A stretch of 64,000 nucleotides of DNA, taken from Wolbachia endosymbiont of Folsomia candida. Lineage in GTDB: Bacteria; Pseudomonadota; Alphaproteobacteria; Rickettsiales; Anaplasmataceae. This document shows, one piece after another, positions 37,460-47,378 of this stretch. Made by a program: the position numbers and the translations under genes. Where the stretch lies: positions 992,001 to 1,056,000 of the forward strand of contig NZ_CP015510.2 in the NCBI RefSeq assembly GCF_001931755.2, given 5' to 3'. Position 1 is the stretch's first letter. The number at the start of each line of letters is the position of its first letter. Below the pieces are notes generated by a model. That model was given only the letters and a program-made list of their open reading frames with translations. It made no database searches and had not been told where the DNA came from.

Positions 37460-40400
37460 ATGCAAAGCTTACTTCTTGAAAGAAACAGGGCGGTGATATT
37501 ACTCCTTATAGTGATTTTCATCTTCGGTTCATATGCTTATGTGAAAATGCCAAGAGAAAGCAACCCTGATATACAAATTCCTATAATTAGCGTATTCGTT
37601 GGACTTCCCGGTATTTCTGCTCAAGATAGTGAAAAGTTATTAGTGATTCCTATAGAAACTGAGCTAAGATCCATAGAAGGTGTAACAGAGCTAAAGGCGA
37701 TCGCAACTGATAATGGCGCTCATATTATACTCAAATTTGCAACAGAGTATGATAATAAAGAAGTGCTCGACAACGTTCGTTCAAAGCTTTCAAACATAAA
37801 AACAAAGCTACCTATAGAAGCAGAATCTCCTATAATAAACGAAATAAACTTGAGTTTATTTCCCATATTAAATGTTGGATTAATTGGTAATTTGCCGGAA
37901 AGAGCCTTAGCTGAAATAGCACGAAAATTAAAGAAAGAAATCGAGTCTTTACCAAACGTTCTTAAAGTTGAAGTGGCAGGCGTGCGTAAAGAAACAGTGG
38001 AAATCATAGTTGAGCCCACAGTCCTGACAAAATACAATATTCAATCAAATGAAATATTTCATGCTATATCAAACAATAATAGATTAGTGGGAGCCGGGTC
38101 ACTAGAAAATGATACAGGCAAATATTCAATTAAAATATCAGGATTATTGAAAAACATAGAAGATATTATGAATATTCCAATCAGATCTCAAGATGATGCA
38201 GTTTTGAGAATAAAAGATATAGCAAAAGTGTACCCTAGGTTTGAGGATCATGAAGGGTTTGCCCGCATTAATGGGCTATCTAGTGTCGTATTAGAAATTT
38301 CAAAACGTAATGGAAAAAACATAATAGATACAGTAAATCAAGTGAAATATTTAATGGACAAGGCAAAAGATCAATTACCTGAAAATTTAAAAGTGGTATA
38401 TTTAAACGACCAGTCAAAAAATGTCCGTGATGTGCTTGATGACTTAGAAAACGGCATAATATTTGCTGTGTTATTGATACTCATTATAATAATGTTCTCT
38501 ATGGGAACAAGAATAGCAATTCTTGTGGCACTTTCGATACCAGGTTCCTTTCTTATTGGAATAATAGCTCTTTATTCGATGGGTATTACCTTAAATATAG
38601 TTGTACTCTTCAGTTTAATTATGGCTGTTGGTATGCTGGTTGATGATGCAATTGTAATCAGCGAATATGCCGATAGAAAAATGATTGCTGGCATGGATAA
38701 AGTAGAGGCCTTTCACACTTCAGTTCGTGATATGTTTTATCCGGTTGTATCATCAACACTGACTAAATTGGCAGTGTTTTTTCCTTTGCTACTCTGGCCT
38801 GATACTGTAGGAAAATTCATGCAGTATATACCAATTACAATAATTTTAACTTTAACTGGGTCGCTCATTATGGCTTTAGTTTTTATACCAACACTTGGTG
38901 CAATTTTTGGAAAGCCATCGGTAACTTCAAAAGAAGAAATTGAAAGAATGAATGCTATCGAAAGTGGTGAGATAAAAAGTGCTGGGCCAATAATAAGAAC
39001 TTATGTACGCATGCTAGAGAAGGTCTTAGATCATCCTAAAAAATTTGTCTGTATCGTCGTATCTGTTTTGTTTTCGTTTAGTATATTGTACTTTAGCTTT
39101 GGCCCTGGAGTGAAATTTTTTCCGAAAGTTGATCCAGATAATATTTTAGTTAGCGTTAAAGCAAAAGAAAGCTTATCAGCTAAAGAACGAGATTTGATAC
39201 TAAAAGAAGTAGAAGAGCGTATTTTAAGCGTTGAAAAAGAAATTGGCGTATCATATTCCAGATCAGGAGCATTTTCAGATAATGTCATTGCCAAAATTCA
39301 ATTAGAACTGATGGACTGGCGCTTCAGGCGAAAAGCTAAGCATATATTAAGCGATATAAGAAGCAGTCTGCAGAACATGAAAGGCATAATAATTGATGTT
39401 CAGGAAGAAAAGTCAGGACCATCATCTGATAAGCCAATACAAATTAATCTAAGTGGAAATGCACTCAGCTTAAATTTAGCAGTAGAAAAGATGCTGAAAA
39501 TGATGAATCAGCCTTCATCTGGGTTCATAAATATTCAAGATAGTAGATCATCACCTGAAATAGAATGGAATATGAGTGTTGATAAGAGTAAGGCCACAAG
39601 TTCTGGGGTAAGTGTTGCAACCATTGGCGACTTTATAAAAATGGTTACAAGCGGCGTGTTAATTGGAAAATATAGGCCTAATAATCTGGATGAAGAAATC
39701 GATATTGTACTGCGTTTTCCTCGAAAGGATCGTAACATGAAGACTATAGATAATCTTTTTATCAACACAGTGAACGGTCCATATCCTATGAGCAACATAG
39801 TAAAGTATGCACCAGAAAAAAAGATAAATAAGTTGAGTAGGATTGATGGGTTGCGGACAGTGACAATTTCCTCTGATGTTGATACTGGCTATCTTGTCGA
39901 TGAAAGAATTAAATTTATTCAAAATAGTATTGCACAGGACTGGGATAAAGGAGTAAAAATTGTCTTTAAGGGTGATAAAGAAAATCAACAGAAATCAGGA
40001 GCATTTTTGTTGCAAGCCTTTATATTAGCAATTACGTTGATGGTATTAGTGTTAATAACACAATTTAATAATGTATATCACACATTCATTGTAATGACAG
40101 CAGTCTTTTTATCTACCACATGCGTGTTTTTTGTTTTCTTTCTTACCAATCAAGTTTTTGTAATTGTCATGTGTGGCGTTGGAATCATTGCACTTGCTGG
40201 AATTATAGTAAACAACAACATACTATTACTTGATGCCTTTCACACCCAAATTAAGGCGCATAAAAATGACATTAAACGATGTGTAATCAATGCTTCAATT
40301 TCTCGTGTAAGGCCAATATTACTCACCGTTGCAACTACAGTTCTTGGGTTAATACCTATGATAACCAGACTCAATATCAACTTTTTCACGCTGCAAATCA

Positions 40401-40525
40401 CGTATGATGCACCATCAAGCCAGTGGTGGGTTGACATTTCAACAACTATTGCATGCGGAGTGTTAGTTGCAACAGCTCTAACTTTATTCTTCACACCTGC
40501 ACTGCTTGTGATGCAAAAGCGGTAG
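37460..40525 (+). CDS. RND-family efflux transporter permease (AcrB/HAE1-like)
   Basis: The 1021-residue protein has the full RND layout: one TM helix at 10-30, a large periplasmic domain, a block of TM helices at about 330-480, a second periplasmic domain, and a second TM block at about 850-1015. Proton-relay Asp pair D395-D396 lies in MAVGMLVDDAIVISEY. It would export hydrophobic compounds or envelope components using proton-motive force. No membrane-fusion or outer-membrane partner gene is adjacent, so these must be elsewhere or absent. The ATG at 37460 fits the family start. Confidence 0.93.
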   Translation: MQSLLLERNRAVILLLIVIFIFGSYAYVKMPRESNPDIQIPIISVFVGLPGISAQDSEKLLVIPIETELRSIEGVTELKAIATDNGAHIILKFATEYDNKEVLDNVRSKLSNIKTKLPIEAESPIINEINLSLFPILNVGLIGNLPERALAEIARKLKKEIESLPNVLKVEVAGVRKETVEIIVEPTVLTKYNIQSNEIFHAISNNNRLVGAGSLENDTGKYSIKISGLLKNIEDIMNIPIRSQDDAVLRIKDIAKVYPRFEDHEGFARINGLSSVVLEISKRNGKNIIDTVNQVKYLMDKAKDQLPENLKVVYLNDQSKNVRDVLDDLENGIIFAVLLILIIIMFSMGTRIAILVALSIPGSFLIGIIALYSMGITLNIVVLFSLIMAVGMLVDDAIVISEYADRKMIAGMDKVEAFHTSVRDMFYPVVSSTLTKLAVFFPLLLWPDTVGKFMQYIPITIILTLTGSLIMALVFIPTLGAIFGKPSVTSKEEIERMNAIESGEIKSAGPIIRTYVRMLEKVLDHPKKFVCIVVSVLFSFSILYFSFGPGVKFFPKVDPDNILVSVKAKESLSAKERDLILKEVEERILSVEKEIGVSYSRSGAFSDNVIAKIQLELMDWRFRRKAKHILSDIRSSLQNMKGIIIDVQEEKSGPSSDKPIQINLSGNALSLNLAVEKMLKMMNQPSSGFINIQDSRSSPEIEWNMSVDKSKATSSGVSVATIGDFIKMVTSGVLIGKYRPNNLDEEIDIVLRFPRKDRNMKTIDNLFINTVNGPYPMSNIVKYAPEKKINKLSRIDGLRTVTISSDVDTGYLVDERIKFIQNSIAQDWDKGVKIVFKGDKENQQKSGAFLLQAFILAITLMVLVLITQFNNVYHTFIVMTAVFLSTTCVFFVFFLTNQVFVIVMCGVGIIALAGIIVNNNILLLDAFHTQIKAHKNDIKRCVINASISRVRPILLTVATTVLGLIPMITRLNINFFTLQITYDAPSSQWWVDISTTIACGVLVATALTLFFTPALLVMQKR

Positions 40526-40574
40526 CTTCTCCATTTTCTTAAGCATCGTGCATAAACTTATACATTTGAAAATA

Positions 40575-42041
40575 TTACCTTTTATGTATATCAGGTGTAG
40601 CTTTTTTATCAATAATATTTTCAATTTTGATATCTTGAAAAGTGAATCTCGGACCAGAGCAATCTTGATTTTTTTCCCTATGTGATTCTATAATTTTATC
40701 TAAACTTCTAGTAGTATTTTCAACCACTACTCCTACATATGCATTTTGCAAGCTATCATTTTTCTTGTATGTAAGAGTTTTTAAAGTATTAAACAAATTT
40801 TCCATTACTTCACTAAGTTGTTCTAATGTTAAGTCTGGAGTTCCATTTTTATCAAAGCCAATAGCACCTACATTAGGATCAAAAAACAGGTATCTATCAT
40901 TTGCTGACTTGTTTACTAGTACTGCGTGTCCTGCATAACTTGTATTATCAGCACCAACTCCAAAACCAAACTGTACATAATCGCCTATACTTGCTTTTTC
41001 TAAAATTTCTTTAAGCACTTTCAAGTTAATTTGAACTTGCTTATCTTCATTACATTCATTCAACGTTTCAAAAAATAAAACGTTATCATCAAGAGAAAGT
41101 TCTTTTCTTGTTTCTGCATTCTTAGTGTTAAGAATGGATAAATTTTCTACTATCATTGTTGCAAACAAAAATATATCTTCTTTTGACAAATCTTGCGTAT
41201 TACCTTGAAGATAATCCGAAAAATCCTTCTCATTTACCTTGTTATAAAATGTGATTCTCTCATGAGATTCATTAGAAAATGTTTCCATAATTTCATCGAA
41301 ATCTTTTTTATTTTCAGGCTTCACCGCAGCGATGAAGCTGCATAATGCGTTACATATTCCAAGGTTAGGGGAATGACCTAAGATTTTTTCTGACAGTGTT
41401 TGTATTGGTTCAATTCTTGAAATAAAGTTAGTTATATTATCATGAAAGTCAGCATTTTTGCTGGCTTGTTCGCCTTCAAATAATTCTTTATATAGTTCTG
41501 CTGTATAGGTGTTTTCTCTATCAGATTCTTTGATTTCTAATAGGCTACTAGATACTCCAAATTCTTTATAAAATGCTCTTTTATACTCAAGCTTTTTATG
41601 TAAATCTAACTCTGGAATTTTCCATAGATTAGGGTCTTTACATATTTGTTCTACATGGAAACGCCTATCATCATATATAAAGATTCCTTCCATGATTTGT
41701 AAAATATCATCTGCTTTTACATATTCATTTTCTAAAAGGAAACATATAACGTCTAATCTACCATCTTCAATAGCAAGAGTTAATGGTATTTGTTTGTTAT
41801 CATTTTCAGCATAAATATCAGCTCCATGGCGAAGAAGTAACTTAGCAAACTCTGAAGATTGATTATTGAGAAAAGCAAAGTGTAATAATCTACTACCAAA
41901 TTGTTTTAGTAGTTGAGTATTGACGTCTATTTTTTTTTCCAGCGCATGTTGCAACTCATCTGTAAACTTATCAACTTGATTGTTTTGAATCAGTGCATGT
42001 AAGTTACTTATAATGTTTTGACTATCCCTTTGAATGTTCAT
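40575..42041 (-). CDS. Ankyrin-repeat protein with a YopT-like (C58) cysteine-protease domain
   Basis: The 488-residue protein begins with about three ankyrin repeats (residues 14-115; RLLHFAFLNNQSSEFAKLLLRHGADIYAEN is the clearest, outlined only). The C-terminal part resembles YopT/AvrPphB-type proteases. The candidate triad is Cys230 in LGICNALCSF, His372 in YAGHAVLVNK and Asp388 in YLFFDPNVGAIGF. The His-Asp distance of 16 residues equals that of YopT, and the F-F-D-P-N-x-G box is a family mark. Such enzymes cut host proteins such as Rho GTPases. There is no signal peptide, as expected for a type IV secretion substrate. Effector role inferred. Confidence 0.8.
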   Translation of the reverse strand: MNIQRDSQNIISNLHALIQNNQVDKFTDELQHALEKKIDVNTQLLKQFGSRLLHFAFLNNQSSEFAKLLLRHGADIYAENDNKQIPLTLAIEDGRLDVICFLLENEYVKADDILQIMEGIFIYDDRRFHVEQICKDPNLWKIPELDLHKKLEYKRAFYKEFGVSSSLLEIKESDRENTYTAELYKELFEGEQASKNADFHDNITNFISRIEPIQTLSEKILGHSPNLGICNALCSFIAAVKPENKKDFDEIMETFSNESHERITFYNKVNEKDFSDYLQGNTQDLSKEDIFLFATMIVENLSILNTKNAETRKELSLDDNVLFFETLNECNEDKQVQINLKVLKEILEKASIGDYVQFGFGVGADNTSYAGHAVLVNKSANDRYLFFDPNVGAIGFDKNGTPDLTLEQLSEVMENLFNTLKTLTYKKNDSLQNAYVGVVVENTTRSLDKIIESHREKNQDCSGPRFTFQDIKIENIIDKKATPDIHKR

Positions 42042-42140
42042 TGTAAAATGGCATCAGTAAGTTTAATATTTAAATAATATACATTAATATGTTCAATAAA
42101 ATATTAATTATCTTTGCATAAAATTTCAATAAACTTATGA

Positions 42141-43361
42141 TTAGAGTAAGGTTTCCTGTAATTGCAATTCACTAACCCAGTTATTTTTTTCTTGATTAAG
42201 CCTATCATCTAATATTGCCTGCCTTATTGATTCCATCAGCTTATTCATGAAGAAGACGTTATGAATAGTGATGAGCGTATGGGCTAATAATTCTTTGGCT
42301 TTCAGTAAATGATGGATATAAGCTCTTGAGTGTTTTTTACATGTAAAACACAAACAATCACTTTCAATAGGATTATCATCCAACTCGAATTGCTGGTTTC
42401 GCAAATTAATATGTTCTTTGCACTTTGAAGAAATAGAATTCATGTTTTTCACTTTTATTAATGCTCCGCCATGCCTTGCCAAGCGAGTTGGATGGACACA
42501 ATCAAATGTATCAATTCCAAGATTTACTCCATTGAAAATATCCACAATTCCGCCAATACCAAGCAAATGTGTAGGTCTATCTTTCTTTAAGCGCTCCATT
42601 GTAAAAGAAACTACATCTTGCATCTGCTGTTTACTTTGTCCAAGTGACCCGCCTATTGCCTGACCAAAAAATGGCAAACTATTGATGAAATCACAGCTTT
42701 CTTTGCGCAAATCTTGATATACTCCTCCTTGGCTAATTCCATATAATTTCTGTTTACCGCAGTGGTTCTTTTCAAATTCTTTCAAAGAACGCTCAGCCCA
42801 TCTGTGACTCATAAGCATAGATTTCTCTGTGTATTCTTTGCTTACGTGAAATGGGGTGCATTCGTCCAAAACCACTATTAAATCAGCACCTAATTTTTGC
42901 TGAATTTGTATAGATTTTTCAGGAGTTAAATAATAAGTTTTACCATTAATATATGAGCGAAAAACTGCTCCATCCTCATTAATTTTAATAAGCGTTTTTT
43001 GTTTCTTTCTTACTCCTTTAATCTCCTCTGAAACTGATCCATGACCCAAGCTGAATATTTGATATCCACCTGAATCAGTGAGCATTGGTTTATTCCATCC
43101 AATCATCTTGTGCAAACCGCCAAGTTTTGCAACCGTATCCTCCCCTGGTTGGAGCATTAAATGATAAGTGTTAGAAAGTATTATCTGAGTGCCAGCTTCA
43201 TTTACTCTTTCAATGTCTGCAGCTTTAATTGCAGCTTTCGTTGCGCAGAATATAAATGCTGGTGTTTCTATATTACCATGTGGTGTTCTTATTGTGCCAA
43301 CTCTCGCAGAGCCTGACTGTTTTTTTACCTCAAATGAAAATTCTTCTTTCATCTCTTGCAT
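42141..43361 (-). CDS. tgt: Queuine tRNA-ribosyltransferase
   Basis: Tgt exchanges guanine 34 for a queuosine precursor in tRNAs with GUN anticodons. The ~406-residue protein shows IILSNTYHLMLQPGE, the catalytic TDSGGYQIFSLG, LIVVLDECTPF with the nucleophilic Asp region, and LYGISQGGVYQDLR. The zinc site is CLCFTCKKHSRAYIHHL near residue 330. I use the ATG at 43361; GTG at 43367 and ATG at 43352 are alternatives. Unusually long spacing between domains suggests small insertions. Confidence 0.93.
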   Translation of the reverse strand: MQEMKEEFSFEVKKQSGSARVGTIRTPHGNIETPAFIFCATKAAIKAADIERVNEAGTQIILSNTYHLMLQPGEDTVAKLGGLHKMIGWNKPMLTDSGGYQIFSLGHGSVSEEIKGVRKKQKTLIKINEDGAVFRSYINGKTYYLTPEKSIQIQQKLGADLIVVLDECTPFHVSKEYTEKSMLMSHRWAERSLKEFEKNHCGKQKLYGISQGGVYQDLRKESCDFINSLPFFGQAIGGSLGQSKQQMQDVVSFTMERLKKDRPTHLLGIGGIVDIFNGVNLGIDTFDCVHPTRLARHGGALIKVKNMNSISSKCKEHINLRNQQFELDDNPIESDCLCFTCKKHSRAYIHHLLKAKELLAHTLITIHNVFFMNKLMESIRQAILDDRLNQEKNNWVSELQLQETLL

Positions 43362-43399
43362 AACCACTGTTTTAGTGAAAGATCAGCAGCCCCATCTGG

Positions 43400-43655
43400 C
43401 ATCATTCCAGCGCGTGATACACAACTGTACAAACGTTGTATTTCAAATGCAACTTGGTTGTCGCTCTTGCCTGTCATCCAAGTAGCCCCCTTTTGTCATC
43501 CCAGTGCGTGACACTGGGATCTAGGTATAAAAATATTTGCAAATTATACAATAGACAACAGACTCTATGAGCATACGTTAAAATAATGTTCATGATGAAA
43601 ATAAGATGGATCCCAGTGTCACGCACTGGGATGACAGGAAAAAAGGCACTGGGGA
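43400..43655. repeat. Palindromic repeat cluster between tgt and nuoE
   Basis: The stretch 43362-43732 holds no credible gene. It contains a degenerate palindrome at about 43400-43424, a half-site at 43471-43480, full palindromes at 43495-43524 and 43607-43636, and a half-site (CACTGGGGATGACACC) near 43648-43663. A small open frame over it is translated repeat only. Confidence 0.85.
43495..43636. repeat. Composite repeat: two palindromes around a ~85-bp core (copy 2, inverted)
   Basis: This is the reverse-complement partner of 11575-11717. Shared core words are GGTATAAA(A/C)ATATTTGCAA, AATTATA(C/T)AATAG and CATGATGAAAATAAGATGGA. The terminal palindromes are almost identical while the middle of the core has diverged. 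Confidence 0.8.
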
Positions 43656-43732
43656 TGACACCTTGTGGTTTTTGGGATGACAAATTTTGAGTAGCATCTG
43701 CAAGTACAGAAGGTTTTGCAATAGGCCTATTA

Positions 43733-44233
43733 TTATTCATTTGAAAGTTTCGTTATGATTTCTTCCACTTTTTCAGAAGTGAGATTTTCATAAAAATCAT
43801 TGTTTATCTGCACAACAGGGGCATTAACGCATGCACCGAGGCATTCTACCTCCTTTAAAGTGAATAGATTATCTTCAGTAGTCTCCCCGATGTCAATCCC
43901 TAGCTTTTTTTTGAATGTATTTAAAACTTCTTCGCTATTACAGAGCCAACAAGGAGTAGTCCTGCAAATTTGTATCAAATATTTACCAACAGGTTTGAGA
44001 TTATACATAGTATAGAAATTTGCCACTTCATATACACGAATATGCGGAACACTTAACATGTCAGCAACATAACGCATAGCGCATTCAGATACCCACCCAC
44101 ATTGCTCTTGAACTAAATATAATAAAGGCATAACAGCACTGCCTTTCCTACCCTTTGGATACATCTCTATAAACTTTTTCGCCAAGTCAAGATTTTTTGA
44201 TGTAAAACTAAATAACTCTTCTTTTTCTGCCAT
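43733..44233 (-). CDS. nuoE: NADH-quinone oxidoreductase subunit E
   Basis: NuoE carries the 2Fe-2S cluster N1a and partners NuoF. The 166-residue protein has the thioredoxin-like fold signature with ligands in CRTTPCWLCNSEEVL (about residue 87 on) and CLGACVNAP (about residue 128 on). The N-terminal helix block LAKKFIEMYPKGRKGSAVMPLL is typical. Its partner nuoF is 26 kb away on the other strand. The gene is isolated, with repeat DNA downstream. Confidence 0.96.
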   Translation of the reverse strand: MAEKEELFSFTSKNLDLAKKFIEMYPKGRKGSAVMPLLYLVQEQCGWVSECAMRYVADMLSVPHIRVYEVANFYTMYNLKPVGKYLIQICRTTPCWLCNSEEVLNTFKKKLGIDIGETTEDNLFTLKEVECLGACVNAPVVQINNDFYENLTSEKVEEIITKLSNE

Positions 44234-44471
44234 TCATTAAGACTCGTGTGAATTTGAAGAGATTATATCTGAAGAACTAATAATTGCAATTGTTGGTTCT
44301 TTATAGGAATAAAAAGAGCTAATCAACACAAGTTCCACAAAAAATTAATAAATTAAAGTGATACATTTATAAACATACCATTAGAGATTTACTGAATATC
44401 TTACATCAATTATAAAATAATTAACAATTATTATATATAATTAAGCATATTTACTATTAATGGAGTTAAAG

Positions 44472-45851
44472 ATGGGACAAGGCGGTATAGCAAAAACATA
44501 CTATAGTAAAGTCGCTGAAAGTATAGCAAAACTCGCTGAAGTAAATGAAGATTTTAAGACAGCAGCAGAAGACTTTGTACAATCTGAAGGAATAACAGAT
44601 AAAGATTTAACAAATGTAGCCGATATACTTGAGTTATTCCAAGGTGATAAAGGTCAGAAACTTTTACACGGTATACAAAATAAATTATCCAAGGAACAAA
44701 TCACAAGCTTACTTGAGCAATTTAGTAAAGATCCGATTATAATACAAAAAGCTGATAACTTAGGTAGAAACATTGCTATAGGTGCTACTGGTGTTATTGC
44801 CGGTGGAATACTTGGTGGGGCAATAGGTGCAAACTTTGGCGCAATAAGTGCAGGCTTAGGAGCGGCAGGTGCTGGAATAGCAGCTGCCGCACCATTCATT
44901 GCTATAGGTGCAGCAGTGTTATTAGCAATAGCTCTTATCGCTCTTGCTATATATAAGAGAAAGGCAATATCAGAAAATATAAAAGGTGGTGCTAAGTATG
45001 TAGGAGAGAAAGTAGAAGATATAGGAAAAGGAGTAGTGCATTTACTCAAAAATTTTATTGATATGTTATCTCCAGGACCGTCAAATGCAGTAGAACATGT
45101 ATCAAACTGTTATGTTAACAATGACACAAATAATCGAAGAATAGCAAAAGGTGAGCCACTTCCAGATGATGCAGCTTTTATAAAGCAATATCTTTTGAAT
45201 GAGGACGGATTTAAGGCTTTAACAAATCTCATTAAGGAAAAAGATGGAAAAATTCGACTAGATGATACAGATATTGAGTTAACATTAAAAGATTTAACAA
45301 GATTGAAAGAAAAAGGAGATAGTAAACTTAGTACTGATAAGGCTGGGCTTACAGAAGAATTAAGCAAATTTAAATTAATAATGAGTGAAGCACATGAAGA
45401 GATTAGAAAGGAAGTTGAGGCAGAGCAAGATAAGATCCACACAAAAAACAACTTAGAAACACCTTTACCAAGTTCAGCGTTATACCCTGGTTCGAATGCA
45501 AATACTGAATTCTTGTTACAAATTCCTGAGAATACACGTAAAGATGTGAAAAATTTATTAGACAGAGCTTCTGGGTTCACAAAACCATTTAGGGAAGGAA
45601 GTCAAGGGCTTTATCAAGAATTAGATAAACTTTGTAAATTAAAAGGAGAGTCTTATGCATTAGACAGTTCAGTATTGGAGGGTAATGATAGTAATGCATT
45701 AGCAACACTAGCTAAAGGATTGAAGGATTTCACTTCTAATGACATCACCTTACTTATCGCTGGGATTAGAATATTGCAATCGCAAGGGCCACGCGCAGAG
45801 GTGGATGGAGTTCAGCTAACTTCTTTGAAACCACTAGAACACGAAAAGTAG
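44472..45851 (+). CDS. Lineage-specific protein with glycine-zipper membrane hairpin
   Basis: I do not recognise this 459-residue protein. A helical, charged N-terminus (about 1-95) is followed by a long Gly/Ala/Ile-rich hydrophobic region at about 99-165 with GxxxG spacing (GVIAGGILGGAIGANFG, GAAGAGIAAAAPFIAIGAAV). That could form one or two membrane-inserted hairpins. The remaining 290 residues are soluble, Lys/Glu/Leu-rich helical. I chose the ATG at 44472, which has GGAG six bases upstream; an ATG at 44460 is four codons earlier. Pore-forming or membrane-anchored roles are possible but unproved. Confidence 0.75.
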   Translation: MGQGGIAKTYYSKVAESIAKLAEVNEDFKTAAEDFVQSEGITDKDLTNVADILELFQGDKGQKLLHGIQNKLSKEQITSLLEQFSKDPIIIQKADNLGRNIAIGATGVIAGGILGGAIGANFGAISAGLGAAGAGIAAAAPFIAIGAAVLLAIALIALAIYKRKAISENIKGGAKYVGEKVEDIGKGVVHLLKNFIDMLSPGPSNAVEHVSNCYVNNDTNNRRIAKGEPLPDDAAFIKQYLLNEDGFKALTNLIKEKDGKIRLDDTDIELTLKDLTRLKEKGDSKLSTDKAGLTEELSKFKLIMSEAHEEIRKEVEAEQDKIHTKNNLETPLPSSALYPGSNANTEFLLQIPENTRKDVKNLLDRASGFTKPFREGSQGLYQELDKLCKLKGESYALDSSVLEGNDSNALATLAKGLKDFTSNDITLLIAGIRILQSQGPRAEVDGVQLTSLKPLEHEK

Positions 45852-46070
45852 TTTACTGCTATTAAAACAATGGTTGTATGCCAAGAGATCCATTAGCTTA
45901 ATAATAGAATCATGTCGGTAAATCTTATTTAGCTACACACCGTGATTAGGAGCTATTTTTTCTTATAGATAAAATAATAAAATTTTTAATAAATATATAT
46001 ATTTTATTAGTGACTTTCATTAAAAAGAACATTATATTGCCTGTATATTAATAAATATAGGTATATATAT

Positions 46071-46715
46071 ATGACTGAAAAAACATATCAACTTATAAAG
46101 GGGAAGCATATAACAACTGATGTTTTTTATAATGGCAAGATCATTAATACCAAATTTTGGTTGCAAATAATTGATGACTCAGGAGAGGAAATTGCTACGG
46201 CCAAATACTTAGAGTATAGGATAGATTCAAAATTTAATTTTGAGAGTGATCGTTTTGAGAGTGATAAATATTTACTTAACACTGCTGAAAATTTACATAG
46301 GCCTAGTGATAATATTTCTTTGGAGTCTATTTCAGTAACGCTTGAAGATGGAAAGTTTATTATTACTGATAGTGATAATGCTTCTTTGCATATAGAACTA
46401 AATGATAGTGATATGTGGATTACAGACTATGGTAGAGAAGTACTAGGTGAATATTCTGAAAATGAAGATAGAGTAAAAAGTGAAGAAGATGACTCTCTAA
46501 CTTTTAATGATCACTCAGCAGAGCTTGAAGATGGTGAGTTGGTTATTACTTATCCAGAGGATATTACTACAAACTATGGTCCTGAAATATTACATGGCTT
46601 TGTGCTCATGAGCCCGATGGATGATCCTACCATGAGTGGAAATCATGTAGCATTCAATTCTAATCTTAATGAGTCAACATGCCCAGAATATCAATTCTGT
46701 GATGATATTATTTAA
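46071..46715 (+). CDS. Acidic lineage-specific protein with an internal duplication
   Basis: This is a 214-residue protein that I do not recognise. It is rich in Asp, Glu, Ser and Ile, with an internal repeat: SVTLEDGKFIITDSDNAS (about 87-104) and SAELEDGELVITYPEDIT (about 144-161). It looks beta-rich, without signal peptide or membrane segment. The AT-rich upstream has TATATATAT immediately before the ATG but no clear ribosome binding site. Confidence 0.7.
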   Translation: MTEKTYQLIKGKHITTDVFYNGKIINTKFWLQIIDDSGEEIATAKYLEYRIDSKFNFESDRFESDKYLLNTAENLHRPSDNISLESISVTLEDGKFIITDSDNASLHIELNDSDMWITDYGREVLGEYSENEDRVKSEEDDSLTFNDHSAELEDGELVITYPEDITTNYGPEILHGFVLMSPMDDPTMSGNHVAFNSNLNESTCPEYQFCDDII

Positions 46716-46820
46716 TGGTTATGCATATTAACAGACTTACAGATTATTTATACCCCATACACATAATAAAAATAAGTTAAAGTAAGAAGCTAGTGCTGGC
46801 TTCTTACAAAACCATCTATC

Positions 46821-47037
46821 ATCCCAGTACCACTTCTCCTGCTATCATCCAAGTATCACTTCTCCTGTCATCCCAGTACTTGATACTGGGATCCAGCAAG
46901 AAAATAGGTAGATTCTAGTATCGCACACATAACTGTACAAACATCCCGTAAAGCGATAGGTCTTGTATTAAGTATCAACTACTGGTATCATCCGAATGCT
47001 CCTCATCGTGTCATCCCAGTGCGTGACACTTGTATCT
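46821..47037. repeat. Palindromic repeats and inverted partner of the 1290-1370 arm
   Basis: The gene-free stretch 46716-47235 holds half-sites near 46821 and 46849, a full palindrome at 46867-46896, another at 47010-47037, and an arm at about 46918-46990. The arm is the reverse complement of 1289-1370 (CCAGTAGTTGATACTTAA and CCTATCGCTT read on the minus strand). No gene is seen; the remainder, 47040-47235, leads into the IS110 element. Confidence 0.8.
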
Positions 47038-47378
47038 TTATGATGTGAGGCATTAGAGCTAAAATACCACGCAGGAAGGGTGAAGCCGACTTGACACTAA
47101 CGCCAATAAGGCCGAATTCCAGATTTTGCTCCCCTCCCATAGAGTTAAAAGACTGAACAGTATCTTTGGAATTATATCCCGTATTACAAGGTTAGTCTAA
47201 ACTCTCAGTTTATTTATAGTCTTGGAGGTAATTTTATGCAAGTAAATGCTATTTTGGGTGTGGATATTTCAAAAAAGAAATTTGATGTTTGTTTGCTGAT
47301 GGACAATAAAAAACGACACAAAGTCTTTCAAAATAATCAGGATGGCTTTGCAAAGCTTGTGGTTTGGTGCAATGGCCA

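Noticed and set aside
43474..43740. 88-codon minus-strand frame between tgt and nuoE
   Set aside because: Most of it is translated palindrome and composite-repeat core, identical in kind to the spacer at 11.5 kb.
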